Translations under genes and position numbers: made by a program | Shown here: in pieces, positions 1-7,776 of the stretch | Position numbering within the stretch: the first letter of the stretch is position 1 | Layout of the letters: each line of letters opens with the position of its first letter | From: UASB124 sp964446935 | GTDB lineage: Bacteria; Babelota; Babeliae; Babelales; RVW-14 | DNA length: 44,267 bases | Assembly (NCBI GenBank): GCA_964446935.1 | Contig: CAYUQI010000014.1 | Coordinates: 1-44,267 of the forward strand | Direction of reading: 5' to 3' | The notes under the pieces: model-generated | The model's database searches: none | Told to the model about the DNA's origin: nothing | Seen by the model: the letters and a program-made list of their open reading frames with translations, nothing else

Positions 1-141
1 ATCGGAGCACGTGTGAGCACCATTCATGGGTTAACAGGAACTATCTGTTCTCTTTCGGATGTCTTTGCCATTCTTTCACTGGATGATGGCAGAAAGGTCG
101 AAGTTGTCACCCGATCCATTTGTACTGTTCATAGACCATGA
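1..141 (+). CDS. yajC: YajC C-terminal end (preprotein translocase accessory subunit), partial
   Basis: The first 46 codons in frame 1 are open and end at TGA 139-141. The peptide reads IGARVSTIHGLTGTI, then a strand of hydrophobic residues, then DDGRKVEVVTRSICTV. This follows the C-terminal YajC domain pattern (GDxVVTxxGIxGTI ... L ... DGxKIEVxRSxIxxV). YajC is a small inner-membrane protein that associates with SecDF and the Sec translocase. The N-terminal membrane helix lies off the left edge. The stop overlaps the next start as ATGA, so the downstream comEC-like gene is probably translationally coupled. The domain call rests on a short piece but the pattern is specific. Confidence 0.72.
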   Translation: MGARVSTIHGLTGTICSLSDVFAILSLDDGRKVEVVTRSICTVHRP

Positions 142-1265
142 GTTATTTTCTCACACCACTCATCATTCCCTTGGTCAGCACCGCAACAGGAATCGCTCTG
201 CAAAGCATGTACCAATTTTCACTTGTAGGCATTGTAACCGTCATTGCCATCGGCAGCATATTGACTGTTTATAGCGCATGGAAACACTATAGAAACATCA
301 TACAGTTAAGCCTTGGCATACTATTTATAGGTATTGGTGCATGCATGCTCTGGATTCAAAATACCAGCAACAAGCGTTTATTTAATCTTCTTGCAGAACA
401 ACCACTCTCACTCATTGCCACGGTAACTGATAAAGGAACCTGGGGTGAACGGCAACGAGGTACCGTTTTATATGTTGATGTTAATGATACGTATTGTCAT
501 CAAACCAAAACACATCAGGCTCATTCATACCAGCTCATCTGCTATCTGCGTTACCCAACCTCCATACACGTAGGAGACACCGTTGCTCTTGATGCCATCA
601 CCATCAAAAAAACATTTTCACATTCACACTCTGGAAATCCCTCTTATTATGATTACCTCCACAAAGAAAACATTCTTGCTTCACTATTTATCACAAACAA
701 ACAATGTCAGATACTCGATCGTCCACGCTGGAGTATTCGTCGATGGCTCTGGAATGCACGAGCACGATGTTACCAAACCATCAAACGACAAATAACTCCA
801 AAAACGGCTGCTTATTTTGGATTAATTTTTTTAGGCAACAAAGAACATGATAATATTGAAGGCATGCGGCTTACGTTTAATTATTGGGGATTGTCACACT
901 ATTTGGCACGTGCGGGGCTCCACATTGTCCTCGTCATTGCCATATGGACGTTTCTATTGAGCTTCATACCAATTCACATTCGCTTTAAAAATCTTTTTCT
1001 CATTATCATGTGCATGGTATATGATTGCCTGAGTTGGACGAGCATCCCTTTTAGACGAGCACTTTATGTTTTTCTTGCAGCAAAAACAGCATCACTCATA
1101 ACACAGCGAGCAAACACATTACATGTCTTAACATTGCTGTGCTTAGGAATACTTTTATTCAATCCTATGCAATTGTTTTTTCTTGATTTTCAGCTGACAT
1201 TTGCCTTAACATTTGCGTTAACACTTTCTGCAAACGTTATAAGGCAATCTAAAAAGAAACAGTAA
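138..1265 (+). CDS. ComEC/Rec2 N-terminal competence protein, lacking the C-terminal half
   Basis: This 375-residue multi-membrane-segment protein begins with two hydrophobic pairs. A soluble OB-like domain (about residues 75-190, DUF4131-like) follows. The start of the ComEC Competence domain includes GLSHYLARAGLHI near residues 250-262, corresponding to the conserved GLSHLLAISGLHI motif, and later FNPMQLFFLDFQLTFALTF. ComEC forms the inner-membrane channel for single-stranded DNA uptake. Full-length proteins are about 700-800 residues and usually end in a metallo-beta-lactamase domain. Here the reading frame stops inside the membrane domain and the next gene starts 79 bp later, so the rest is absent at this locus. 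The start overlaps the yajC stop by ATGA. It may be a reduced channel subunit, a split ComEC or a decaying gene. No internal frameshift is visible. Confidence 0.8.
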   Translation: MSYFLTPLIIPLVSTATGIALQSMYQFSLVGIVTVIAIGSILTVYSAWKHYRNIIQLSLGILFIGIGACMLWIQNTSNKRLFNLLAEQPLSLIATVTDKGTWGERQRGTVLYVDVNDTYCHQTKTHQAHSYQLICYLRYPTSIHVGDTVALDAITIKKTFSHSHSGNPSYYDYLHKENILASLFITNKQCQILDRPRWSIRRWLWNARARCYQTIKRQITPKTAAYFGLIFLGNKEHDNIEGMRLTFNYWGLSHYLARAGLHIVLVIAIWTFLLSFIPIHIRFKNLFLIIMCMVYDCLSWTSIPFRRALYVFLAAKTASLITQRANTLHVLTLLCLGILLFNPMQLFFLDFQLTFALTFALTLSANVIRQSKKKQ

Positions 1266-1344
1266 CCTCTTGCATGTCAACAATCCCCATAGTATGTTGA
1301 TCTTAAGTTGTCATTTTTCCAACCTTCTTCTCAAAGGAGAGCTT

Positions 1345-2955
1345 ATGAAGAAGCATCTATTCCATCTTCTTACAGGCACGCTACTCGCGCTTTCATTCTC
1401 ATTAGTCCTGTCACTTCGAGCAGACGATATCGTTCCTCCTCCAGCACCAGAAACACCAAAACAAACAATTGCGCCGATCCTTCCTCCTCCACCATTGGCA
1501 CAAGTAAAACAAGAAGAAACGGATGCAAAAGCTAACCAGTTTAAAGACTGGAATTTTTTAGTTTACATGTGCAACAACAACAATCTTCACCAATTCGGCG
1601 TCCAAAACTTCAGACAAATGGTGAAAGTTGGTTCAACGCCATATTTAAATATCTTGCTACAAATGGATGAATATGGCGAAAAAGAAATAATGCGTTTTTT
1701 TATTGAACAAAACAATCCAATTGTTATAGAAAATCAAAGCAATACCGCCACCAGCTTTAGTGGCACCCCTACCAACCTCTTTGAATTTGCCCAATGGGGA
1801 ATCAAAGGATATCCATCTCAAAAAACATGTCTTGTTCTCTGGAACCATGGCGCCGGCATCAAAGACCCTCAAATTTGGGGACGCATGCTCACCAAATGGC
1901 GCGATAAACTTTTTGAATTCAATAAGAAAACAGGGTTGCTCGAACTTAATAGAAAGCTCGCCAATGGCAAACGTACAATGGATGTCATGCTTGAAGAACT
2001 TAAAAAAGAAGAGGAACGCGGCATAGCCTTCAACGATGTTTCGGAAACATATTTAACCAACGAAGATTTAAAACTTGGTTTAGAAAATATTTGCAAAGAT
2101 CTCCTGGGCGGAAAGAAAATCGATGTTCTGGCCATGGACGCCTGCCATATGGCAATGGTAGAAATTGCATCACAAATAAAAACAGCTGCCAACTTCATGG
2201 TTGCTTCTGAAGAGGTTGAGCCTGGAGCCGGATATGACTACGTCAATGTTCTTTCCCCTTTTGCCACACAAACACTTGATAGCGAAGCTCTTGCTCGTTA
2301 CATCGTCTTTTGCTATGAAAACGAATATGACAACACCATGGGTGATTACACGCAATCAGCAGTCAACCTTGCCTACACAACTGACCTTGAAAAAGCAATC
2401 AGTAATCTCTCTCTACAACTTATCGACTTAATGACAAAAGGTGGTAATAGCACCGTCAAAACGCTGAGACAAATCCGATTCAGCCATATTTTATCAACAG
2501 AATTTATCGACAATGATTATATTGACCTTGGGCACTTCCTCAAGAGCCTTTCAACCCAAGCAGAAGAATATTCTACCAATAATGACAAATGGATTTCGTT
2601 CTTTTCATCCGAAAAACCAGCCGTTCGCGATATTTGGAAAAAAATTCATGAGGCAGCTGTTAATTGTCTTGCAATTTTAAACAAGATGATCATTGCCAAC
2701 GCAGCAGGCAAAAATCTTTCAGAAGCAACCGGATTGGCAATCTATTTCCCAACAACATCAATACACCAATCCTACTACCGTACTGAATTTGCCAAAGCAA
2801 CCGAATGGCCTAATTTCCTTAAAAAATTTACTCGCAGTAAAAAAGGCAAAGAGGCCGCAATGCCAATTACAATCCCACAACCAGTTGTTGAACAACCTAT
2901 TATTGAACAAGCAAGTACCAAACACGTCAAAACCAAGAAGGTAAAAGCTGCTTAA
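1345..2955 (+). CDS. Secreted C11 family (clostripain-like) cysteine peptidase
   Basis: The protein has 536 residues. The ATG at 1345 is chosen because AAAGGAG lies at 1333-1339 and a signal peptide (MKKHLFHLLTGTLLALSF, cleavage near LRA-DD) follows directly; the frame extends 25 codons upstream without either. A proline-rich linker (30-52) precedes the peptidase domain. That domain shows the family signatures: NFLVYMCNNNNL near 70-81, LVLWNHGAG with catalytic His168, and the MDACHMAMVE segment with catalytic Cys267. C11 enzymes cleave after Arg or Lys and often process themselves. The protein ends in a short Lys-rich tail (KHVKTKKVKAA). It follows the ComEC-like gene by 79 bp and ends before a strong terminator. 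The likely role is an exported protease acting on envelope or host proteins; the target is unknown. Confidence 0.9.
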   Translation: MKKHLFHLLTGTLLALSFSLVLSLRADDIVPPPAPETPKQTIAPILPPPPLAQVKQEETDAKANQFKDWNFLVYMCNNNNLHQFGVQNFRQMVKVGSTPYLNILLQMDEYGEKEIMRFFIEQNNPIVIENQSNTATSFSGTPTNLFEFAQWGIKGYPSQKTCLVLWNHGAGIKDPQIWGRMLTKWRDKLFEFNKKTGLLELNRKLANGKRTMDVMLEELKKEEERGIAFNDVSETYLTNEDLKLGLENICKDLLGGKKIDVLAMDACHMAMVEIASQIKTAANFMVASEEVEPGAGYDYVNVLSPFATQTLDSEALARYIVFCYENEYDNTMGDYTQSAVNLAYTTDLEKAISNLSLQLIDLMTKGGNSTVKTLRQIRFSHILSTEFIDNDYIDLGHFLKSLSTQAEEYSTNNDKWISFFSSEKPAVRDIWKKIHEAAVNCLAILNKMIIANAAGKNLSEATGLAIYFPTTSIHQSYYRTEFAKATEWPNFLKKFTRSKKGKEAAMPITIPQPVVEQPIIEQASTKHVKTKKVKAA

Positions 2956-2970
2956 TATAAAATATTGAAA

Positions 2971-3012
2971 AAAAGGGTGATGCGAGTATGCTCTTTGCAT
3001 CACCCTTTTTTT
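2971..3012 (+). terminator. Rho-independent terminator after the C11 peptidase gene
   Basis: GGGTGATGC at 2975-2983 pairs with GCATCACCC at 2997-3005, extended by A-T pairs, and is followed by a run of seven T. It begins 16 bp after the stop codon. Confidence 0.9.
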
Positions 3013-3072
3013 ATTGTTGGTCTATGAAATAAGCCTCAAAATTTGTCATTATCACCCTGAAACGTGGCATTT

Positions 3073-3190
3073 TTTGTCATGCTGAACTCGTTTCAGCATC
3101 CACTCAATTATTTTGTAATAATTACAGCATTGCAAACTCTCAGATGCCATAATCAACAATGGATCCTGAAACAAGTTCAGGATGACAAAT
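3073..3190. repeat. MITE-like palindromic repeat, copy 1
   Basis: A 30-nt arm at about 3073-3102 (core GTCATGCTGAACTCGTTTC) is repeated in inverted orientation at 3160-3189 (core ATCCTGAAACAAGTTCAGG) with three mismatches. Each arm is itself a short palindrome, ATCCTGAA against TTCAGGAT in the right arm. A second copy with the same arms is at 21922-22090, and both share CCACTCA just inside the left arm. No protein is encoded. It is probably a non-autonomous mobile or REP-type element. Confidence 0.75.
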
Positions 3191-3255
3191 CCGCGGCTGA
3201 TAACCAATCGACAACTCATTCAAGAATGAGCGAGACAAAAAAGTGAGTAAAAACC

Positions 3256-3948
3256 GTGAATAAAAAAAACCTTCATCAACACATTCTTGATTACGTGACC
3301 TTTCTATCGACCCAACCTAAAGGGTTTGTCTACAAAGGTGGTGGCGGATCTGCCCCGGTTCATCATGCATCAACAGCATCAAACAAAGAAAAGCTTGAAC
3401 AACTGTTCTGTAATTTTGTTAACTGCGCCGCATGTCCTTTGGCTCAACAAGGACGTACACAAGTTGTTTTTGGTCATGGTAATCCTAATGCCACCCTCAT
3501 GTTTATAGGTGAAGGTCCAGGAAGAGACGAAGATGAGCAGGGGTTCCCATTTGTCGGACGCGCAGGACAATTGCTAACTAAGATTATTGAAGCGATGAAA
3601 TTAAAGCGCGAAGATGTCTATATCTCCAATATCGTCAAGTGCCGCCCACCCAACAACAGAGTCCCTCTGCCCATTGAAAGCGAGACCTGTAAGAAATTGA
3701 TTTTACTCAAAGAAATCGAGATCATTAAACCCAAGATTTTGTGTTTATTAGGATCAACGGCTGTTCAGGCGTTATTGGGTAACGACGCAAGAATTACCAA
3801 AGCTCGTGGCATTTTCCATTCATTCAATAGCATTCCTGTCATGCCAACGTACCACCCGGCTTATCTACTCCGTAACCCAGATGCAAAAAAAATTGTCTGG
3901 GAAGATATGAAAAAGGTCATAGAAAAGCTACGCGAGTTGGGAGCTTAA
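3256..3948 (+). CDS. Family 4 uracil-DNA glycosylase (4Fe-4S)
   Basis: The protein (230 aa) removes uracil from DNA as the first step of base excision repair. Motif A, GEGPGRDEDEQGFPFVGRAG (about 85-104), motif B with the MPTYHPAYLLRN segment (His200), and four cysteines suited to the iron-sulfur cluster (Cys57, Cys60, Cys129, Cys145) match the thermophile-type family 4 enzymes, sometimes annotated as phage SPO1 polymerase-like. The start is GTG at 3256 and no strong ribosome binding site precedes it, so the exact start is uncertain. The 40 residues before the first cysteine are variable. The stop overlaps the stop of the convergent gene within TTAA at 3945-3948. Confidence 0.92.
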   Translation: MNKKNLHQHILDYVTFLSTQPKGFVYKGGGGSAPVHHASTASNKEKLEQLFCNFVNCAACPLAQQGRTQVVFGHGNPNATLMFIGEGPGRDEDEQGFPFVGRAGQLLTKIIEAMKLKREDVYISNIVKCRPPNNRVPLPIESETCKKLILLKEIEIIKPKILCLLGSTAVQALLGNDARITKARGIFHSFNSIPVMPTYHPAYLLRNPDAKKIVWEDMKKVIEKLRELGA

Positions 3949-5057
3949 AGATAATCGCCCAGCCACCGTTTGCGTGCTTTATAAAGATTGCTCCAGGTAC
4001 AAAACGTTCCACAGAATAATTGGAATGGCTCTTCAATAACATTACCAGTACTATCAAAAACCTTAACTGTTTGTCCCTGATCACATTTTTTAAGCGATAA
4101 TATCCCCAGTATCTTCTGTAAAGGAACCAAACGAAGGTCATTATTATTACGTGCATCAACAACCAAATCATTTCCACCGCTATCAGCCCCATAATAGATC
4201 ATGACATATTTGACGGGAAACGTTTTGCGCACAACCCCGTTACACTCCTGTGGTGGCTTTAAGAATATAAGATCCCCAGGCATAAGATCTATCGGATTAA
4301 TTGGATACGCTTCGAGATACTGGCTCTGCGCATTGCGAGGAATAATCAAACCACGCAATCGAAAAATAAGACGTATGAGGGTTGGCCCATCAGCACGATA
4401 CGTCGTTCCGTCATTTTTTTTATCTAAAAAACTTTTTGCTGTGTCACAAATATACAACCCAAACTTTTTACACCAGTATAATATTTCTTTGCAATCGTCA
4501 AAAATTTGCTCTTCTTTTGAAAAAGCATCTCCAAGCTTATTGCTCGCATTATAAGTAGATTCAAAAGCATGTATCTCATATACATTCTGAGCATTAATAT
4601 ATGTATACGAATCATGAAATTGAACTTTCCAAGTACCTCCCATTCTCTCGCCAACCAGAGGGGTTCCAACAGGAAGATTCAATATCGCAGACGTAAGAAC
4701 AAGATTGTAGCAAGGAAACTCGTTCACTATCGCAATATCTTTCATTTTGACCCACCCTGAACAATATCCCCATTTACATTCTTTCAGGTTTTTAATGTGA
4801 ATAAAAACAGGATCATCAAGAGAATCAATCTGAAACCAGGAGCCAACGCTTTTAGTAATCCGCACACGTTGGCCATACGAAACCTGATTATTATTTTGTA
4901 AAATGTGCAGCGGAGCCTCTTTATCAGCATCTAAAACGTCGCCCTGCGGCTGAGCAAAAACAGTAACACAGGGCTTACAAATAATCCCTATTTTCACATC
5001 CATTGCGCCACATTGCACAATGGAAGAAACCACAAGAAAAAATAAATAACCACACAT
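3945..5057 (-). CDS. Secreted SH3-NlpC/P60-like protein with lost catalytic residues
   Basis: The protein (370 aa) is a tandem paralogue of the gene at 5173-6333. It has a signal peptide (MCGYLFFLVVSSIVQCGA), two SH3-like segments with the shared DYCSGW/GYCSGW signature (about residue 97-102), and an NlpC/P60-like C-terminal domain (about 200-350). Alignment through the shared RGLIIPRN and VMIY segments puts Gly224 where the neighbour has catalytic Cys241, Tyr284 where it has His299 and Asn305 where it has His319. The WGG segment before the cysteine is also gone. The fold is therefore probably kept without peptidase activity, leaving a possible peptidoglycan-binding or scaffold role. The hairpin between the two genes suggests separate transcripts. 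Confidence 0.8.
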   Translation of the reverse strand: MCGYLFFLVVSSIVQCGAMDVKIGIICKPCVTVFAQPQGDVLDADKEAPLHILQNNNQVSYGQRVRITKSVGSWFQIDSLDDPVFIHIKNLKECKWGYCSGWVKMKDIAIVNEFPCYNLVLTSAILNLPVGTPLVGERMGGTWKVQFHDSYTYINAQNVYEIHAFESTYNASNKLGDAFSKEEQIFDDCKEILYWCKKFGLYICDTAKSFLDKKNDGTTYRADGPTLIRLIFRLRGLIIPRNAQSQYLEAYPINPIDLMPGDLIFLKPPQECNGVVRKTFPVKYVMIYYGADSGGNDLVVDARNNNDLRLVPLQKILGILSLKKCDQGQTVKVFDSTGNVIEEPFQLFCGTFCTWSNLYKARKRWLGDYL

Positions 5058-5077
5058 ACAACACCGTTAAGAAAACA

Positions 5078-5111
5078 AATCCGTCTGTAACTGACCAGTT
5101 ACAGACGGATT
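5078..5111 (-). terminator. Terminator hairpin between the two NlpC/P60 paralogues
   Basis: A perfect 15-bp inverted repeat (AATCCGTCTGTAACT, 4-nt loop GACC) lies 62 bp beyond the stop of the 5173-6333 gene. On the minus strand it is followed by TGTTTTCTTAA, a T-rich stretch. It sits 20 bp upstream of the next start, so an attenuator role is also possible. Confidence 0.75.
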
Positions 5112-5172
5112 GTATAACAATCAATAAACAGATGTGAAATTATACTTTAATAATAATTAACAAATACATCAA

Positions 5173-6333
5173 TCAAAACCAAGCATCTCGTAGTTGTTGA
5201 AGTTTATGAGCATTACAAAAGGTTCCAACATATAATTCAAACTGCTGGCTAACCTTTTTTCCTCCTTCAAATCTCTCCATAAGTTGTCCATTTTTACATG
5301 TTTTAAGTGATGCCATACCAAACTTATCAGAGATGGCAACTAAACGAACCTTCCTGTCTTCAAATGCAAGGTTATCATGCCCTGTTGTCTCGATGATCCA
5401 TTCATTTCCGTCCCAACTTCCCATGTATATCATCACATGATTAACACGGCCACCCTTTTTAGTTTCAGGGTTGTAAGGAGGTTGTAAAAAAACAAAATCA
5501 CCCGGCAAAATATCTTTTGGATTAACCGAAATCGATGCAAGAAATTGATCGTGTGAATTACGAGGAATAATCAACCCGCGTGAACGGAAAATGAGACTGT
5601 TCAATCCCGAGCAATCTGGACTGCAAATTCTGTATGTCTCGGTTTCATCGTACGGACTTCGTCCGCCCCAGCAATAAGGAGCACCTAAAAAGGCTCGTGC
5701 CTTGGCACAAATATAAGAACGAACGGTCTCAACCTTGTCGCTAAACTCTGTTTCAATCTTATATACATCAGCAGCAGCAACAAATCCTTCTGAACCATCG
5801 CATAATGTAACCTTACAAACGGAACCTTTTTTTTCAATCAATTTTAGTACAGATCCCATAGGAAGGCGTAATGTTTCTTTTTCTGATGTCTTTATCAACG
5901 TCCACATTGCAGATACCACAAGATCTTGTTTTGTAATTTTTTCTACTTCCTTAAGAGGATCTTTGCGAACCCAACCAGAGCAATAGTCCCACTTTCCTGC
6001 TTTTGGATTATTAGGATCCTTTTTCCATTCAGGATCATCAAGAGATCGAACCTGATACCAAACACATTCTTTTTTTTCACCTTCTTTTTCTTCAATAATG
6101 ACAACCTCTTTATCAATGATGACAGGCTGCCCATACAACAATTGATTGTCATAATGTGGAATATGGAGGCACCCCATCAGTGGAAGCTTTTGTCCAGGAT
6201 TCAGTTTATCCTCCTGCGGCTGAGTCCATACACTCGCAATAGGCTTACAAACAACTGCCATCCGCTTAAACTCCATAGCATTACACGAAGCAACAAGTGC
6301 AATTACTGGTAAAAAAAGAATTTTCTTAATCAT
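5173..6333 (-). CDS. Secreted SH3-NlpC/P60 cell-wall peptidase (YkfC-like)
   Basis: The protein has 386 residues. ATG at 6333 is preferred over an upstream in-frame start because it follows a G-rich site (GGGGGG) and opens a signal peptide (MIKKILFLPVIALVASCNA; a lipobox-like VASC is also present). Two SH3-like domains (about 28-130 and 135-195) precede an NlpC/P60 domain. That domain carries GAPYCWGGRSPY (217-228), DCSGL with catalytic Cys241, VNHVMIY with His299 and TTGHDN with His319. Such enzymes cut gamma-D-Glu to diaminopimelate bonds in peptidoglycan peptides. In a bacterium living inside cells they can remodel its own wall or digest that of other bacteria. The paralogue just downstream has lost all three catalytic residues. 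Confidence 0.9.
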   Translation of the reverse strand: MIKKILFLPVIALVASCNAMEFKRMAVVCKPIASVWTQPQEDKLNPGQKLPLMGCLHIPHYDNQLLYGQPVIIDKEVVIIEEKEGEKKECVWYQVRSLDDPEWKKDPNNPKAGKWDYCSGWVRKDPLKEVEKITKQDLVVSAMWTLIKTSEKETLRLPMGSVLKLIEKKGSVCKVTLCDGSEGFVAAADVYKIETEFSDKVETVRSYICAKARAFLGAPYCWGGRSPYDETETYRICSPDCSGLNSLIFRSRGLIIPRNSHDQFLASISVNPKDILPGDFVFLQPPYNPETKKGGRVNHVMIYMGSWDGNEWIIETTGHDNLAFEDRKVRLVAISDKFGMASLKTCKNGQLMERFEGGKKVSQQFELYVGTFCNAHKLQQLRDAWF

Positions 6334-6357
6334 AGGCCCCCCAGAAAAAATTCTCCA

Positions 6358-6392
6358 TTGTGCCCTGTTCATCACCCTTAAACAAGGCACAA
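6358..6392 (-). terminator. Possible terminator after the first Rossmann-like gene
   Basis: TTGTGCCCTGTT (6358-6369) pairs with AACAAGGCACAA (6381-6392) with one mismatch. On the minus strand a T run (AATTTTTTC) follows a few bases later. It lies 22 bp beyond the stop of the gene at 6415-7746. Confidence 0.5.
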
Positions 6393-6414
6393 CAAATTAT
6401 TAACATGTTTATTA

Positions 6415-7746
6415 TTAATTAATACACGTTCCCAATGCAATAAATTTGAAATCAGATGCATTGAGCAACGTTGCAATACGCATGTTCACCAACATTTGTC
6501 GGCTTACCGGATTGCGCAATTGTTTAACAACAATTGATTGATTAGGGGCAATCTTTGAAATATCAATATTCCATCCATTCAAGGCCCCCGGTAGAGCGAT
6601 GAAATACAGTTCATTAAACGACATCATGAGGGTTTTGTCAGGTTCATAATCAAAATCTGATTGCTCACAAAATCGACGTTCCAAAACATATTCTCCAAGT
6701 TTTTTACCTTCAGCATCAAGGATCGTCCACGTGGTTACACTATGAGGAATTTCAATGACCTCCCCAGAAGCAATGCGTGCTTTAAAGGTGGTACCTAGTT
6801 CATAATATCCTGTTCGTTGCATAATTATATTACGATCAGGGAAGTTAAAAACAATACGATCACCAAGTCCTCCACCAGGGCCCGCGCCTTTCAAAATGAA
6901 TGCCCAATCATTGGTATAGTATTTGGGCTGCGATGGAAGCTGAGGGTCAATATTACGAATAGTGTAAATACCGGCTTTGATGAGTTGATACAAATCTGAC
7001 CCACCGGCAATATAGACAAATTTGTGTCCTTGCGCCGCACGTTCTTGCAATATTTTAAGACTATTTTCATGCCAATGTTTCCAACCATTGCCAGCCAAAT
7101 TATACCACGTTACGGCATATAACATGCGTGCAAGTGGATATTGTGATTTATTAAGCAACATTTTTTGGAACAAAGGAAATGTTTGTTTGCCAAAACAATA
7201 TTCAAAAAATCTATTTGCCACCGAGAACAAGTTCTGACTAGCAAACTCTTCATTCTTATGAGCAAATAACAGCTCAAAGAGAGCACGGTCTTTCTCTATA
7301 ACATCATGTGATTGGTCTCCACGCTCTTCTGACCCCTTATTAACAGGATCCATAAATCCAGATGTTTGAAGATATTGTACAAAACCCGGCATATCGTTTT
7401 CGATTAATGCATACATATTAGCAAGGTTCCGAGTAAGTGTTGTCGTAACAGTATGGTCCAACATATACCCATCGTTATTGATATGTGATTCGGTAAGAGT
7501 ATCCAAAAAGGGAACAAGTGGGTTAAATATGTTCATTGATCGTTCATACGTAGAACGAAACGTATCAATAAATGTCGCGTCCAGTTGCTCAGTAATTCTT
7601 GATAGATCATTATCAGGCATAACACGTTGCCAATCAAGCCATTTGGCAAACACCTCGTCAGCAGATTTGATTGTTACAGCATGTACATCGCCAGCGCATA
7701 CCGTCAATCCAATGAATATCATCATTAATTTTCTGATTATCATCAT
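6415..7746 (-). CDS. Secreted Rossmann/methyltransferase-like protein of unknown family, paralogue A
   Basis: The protein has 443 residues. ATG at 7746 follows AAGGAGAG at 7753-7760. The signal peptide ends near VHA at 21-23. About 36% of positions appear shared with the adjacent gene at 7777-9081 by eye, including the N-terminal FAKWLDWQ, a FEYCF segment, a WKHWHENSL segment and the C-terminal KQLRNPVS region. The clearest functional hint is residues 243-285 (FVYIAGGSDLYQLIKAG, then IDPQLPSQPKYY). These resemble the glycine-rich motif I and acidic motif II of class I SAM-dependent methyltransferases. I do not recognise the family and no activity can be assigned. It is tandem with its paralogue (30-bp gap) and next to the duplicated NlpC pair. 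Confidence 0.72.
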   Translation of the reverse strand: MMIIRKLMMIFIGLTVCAGDVHAVTIKSADEVFAKWLDWQRVMPDNDLSRITEQLDATFIDTFRSTYERSMNIFNPLVPFLDTLTESHINNDGYMLDHTVTTTLTRNLANMYALIENDMPGFVQYLQTSGFMDPVNKGSEERGDQSHDVIEKDRALFELLFAHKNEEFASQNLFSVANRFFEYCFGKQTFPLFQKMLLNKSQYPLARMLYAVTWYNLAGNGWKHWHENSLKILQERAAQGHKFVYIAGGSDLYQLIKAGIYTIRNIDPQLPSQPKYYTNDWAFILKGAGPGGGLGDRIVFNFPDRNIIMQRTGYYELGTTFKARIASGEVIEIPHSVTTWTILDAEGKKLGEYVLERRFCEQSDFDYEPDKTLMMSFNELYFIALPGALNGWNIDISKIAPNQSIVVKQLRNPVSRQMLVNMRIATLLNASDFKFIALGTCIN

Positions 7747-7776
7747 AAAATTCTCTCCTTATAAGATTGATTCATA

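Noticed and set aside
3064..3246. 60-codon frame in the repeat region
   Set aside because: It consists mainly of the two repeat arms translated; it is not a gene.
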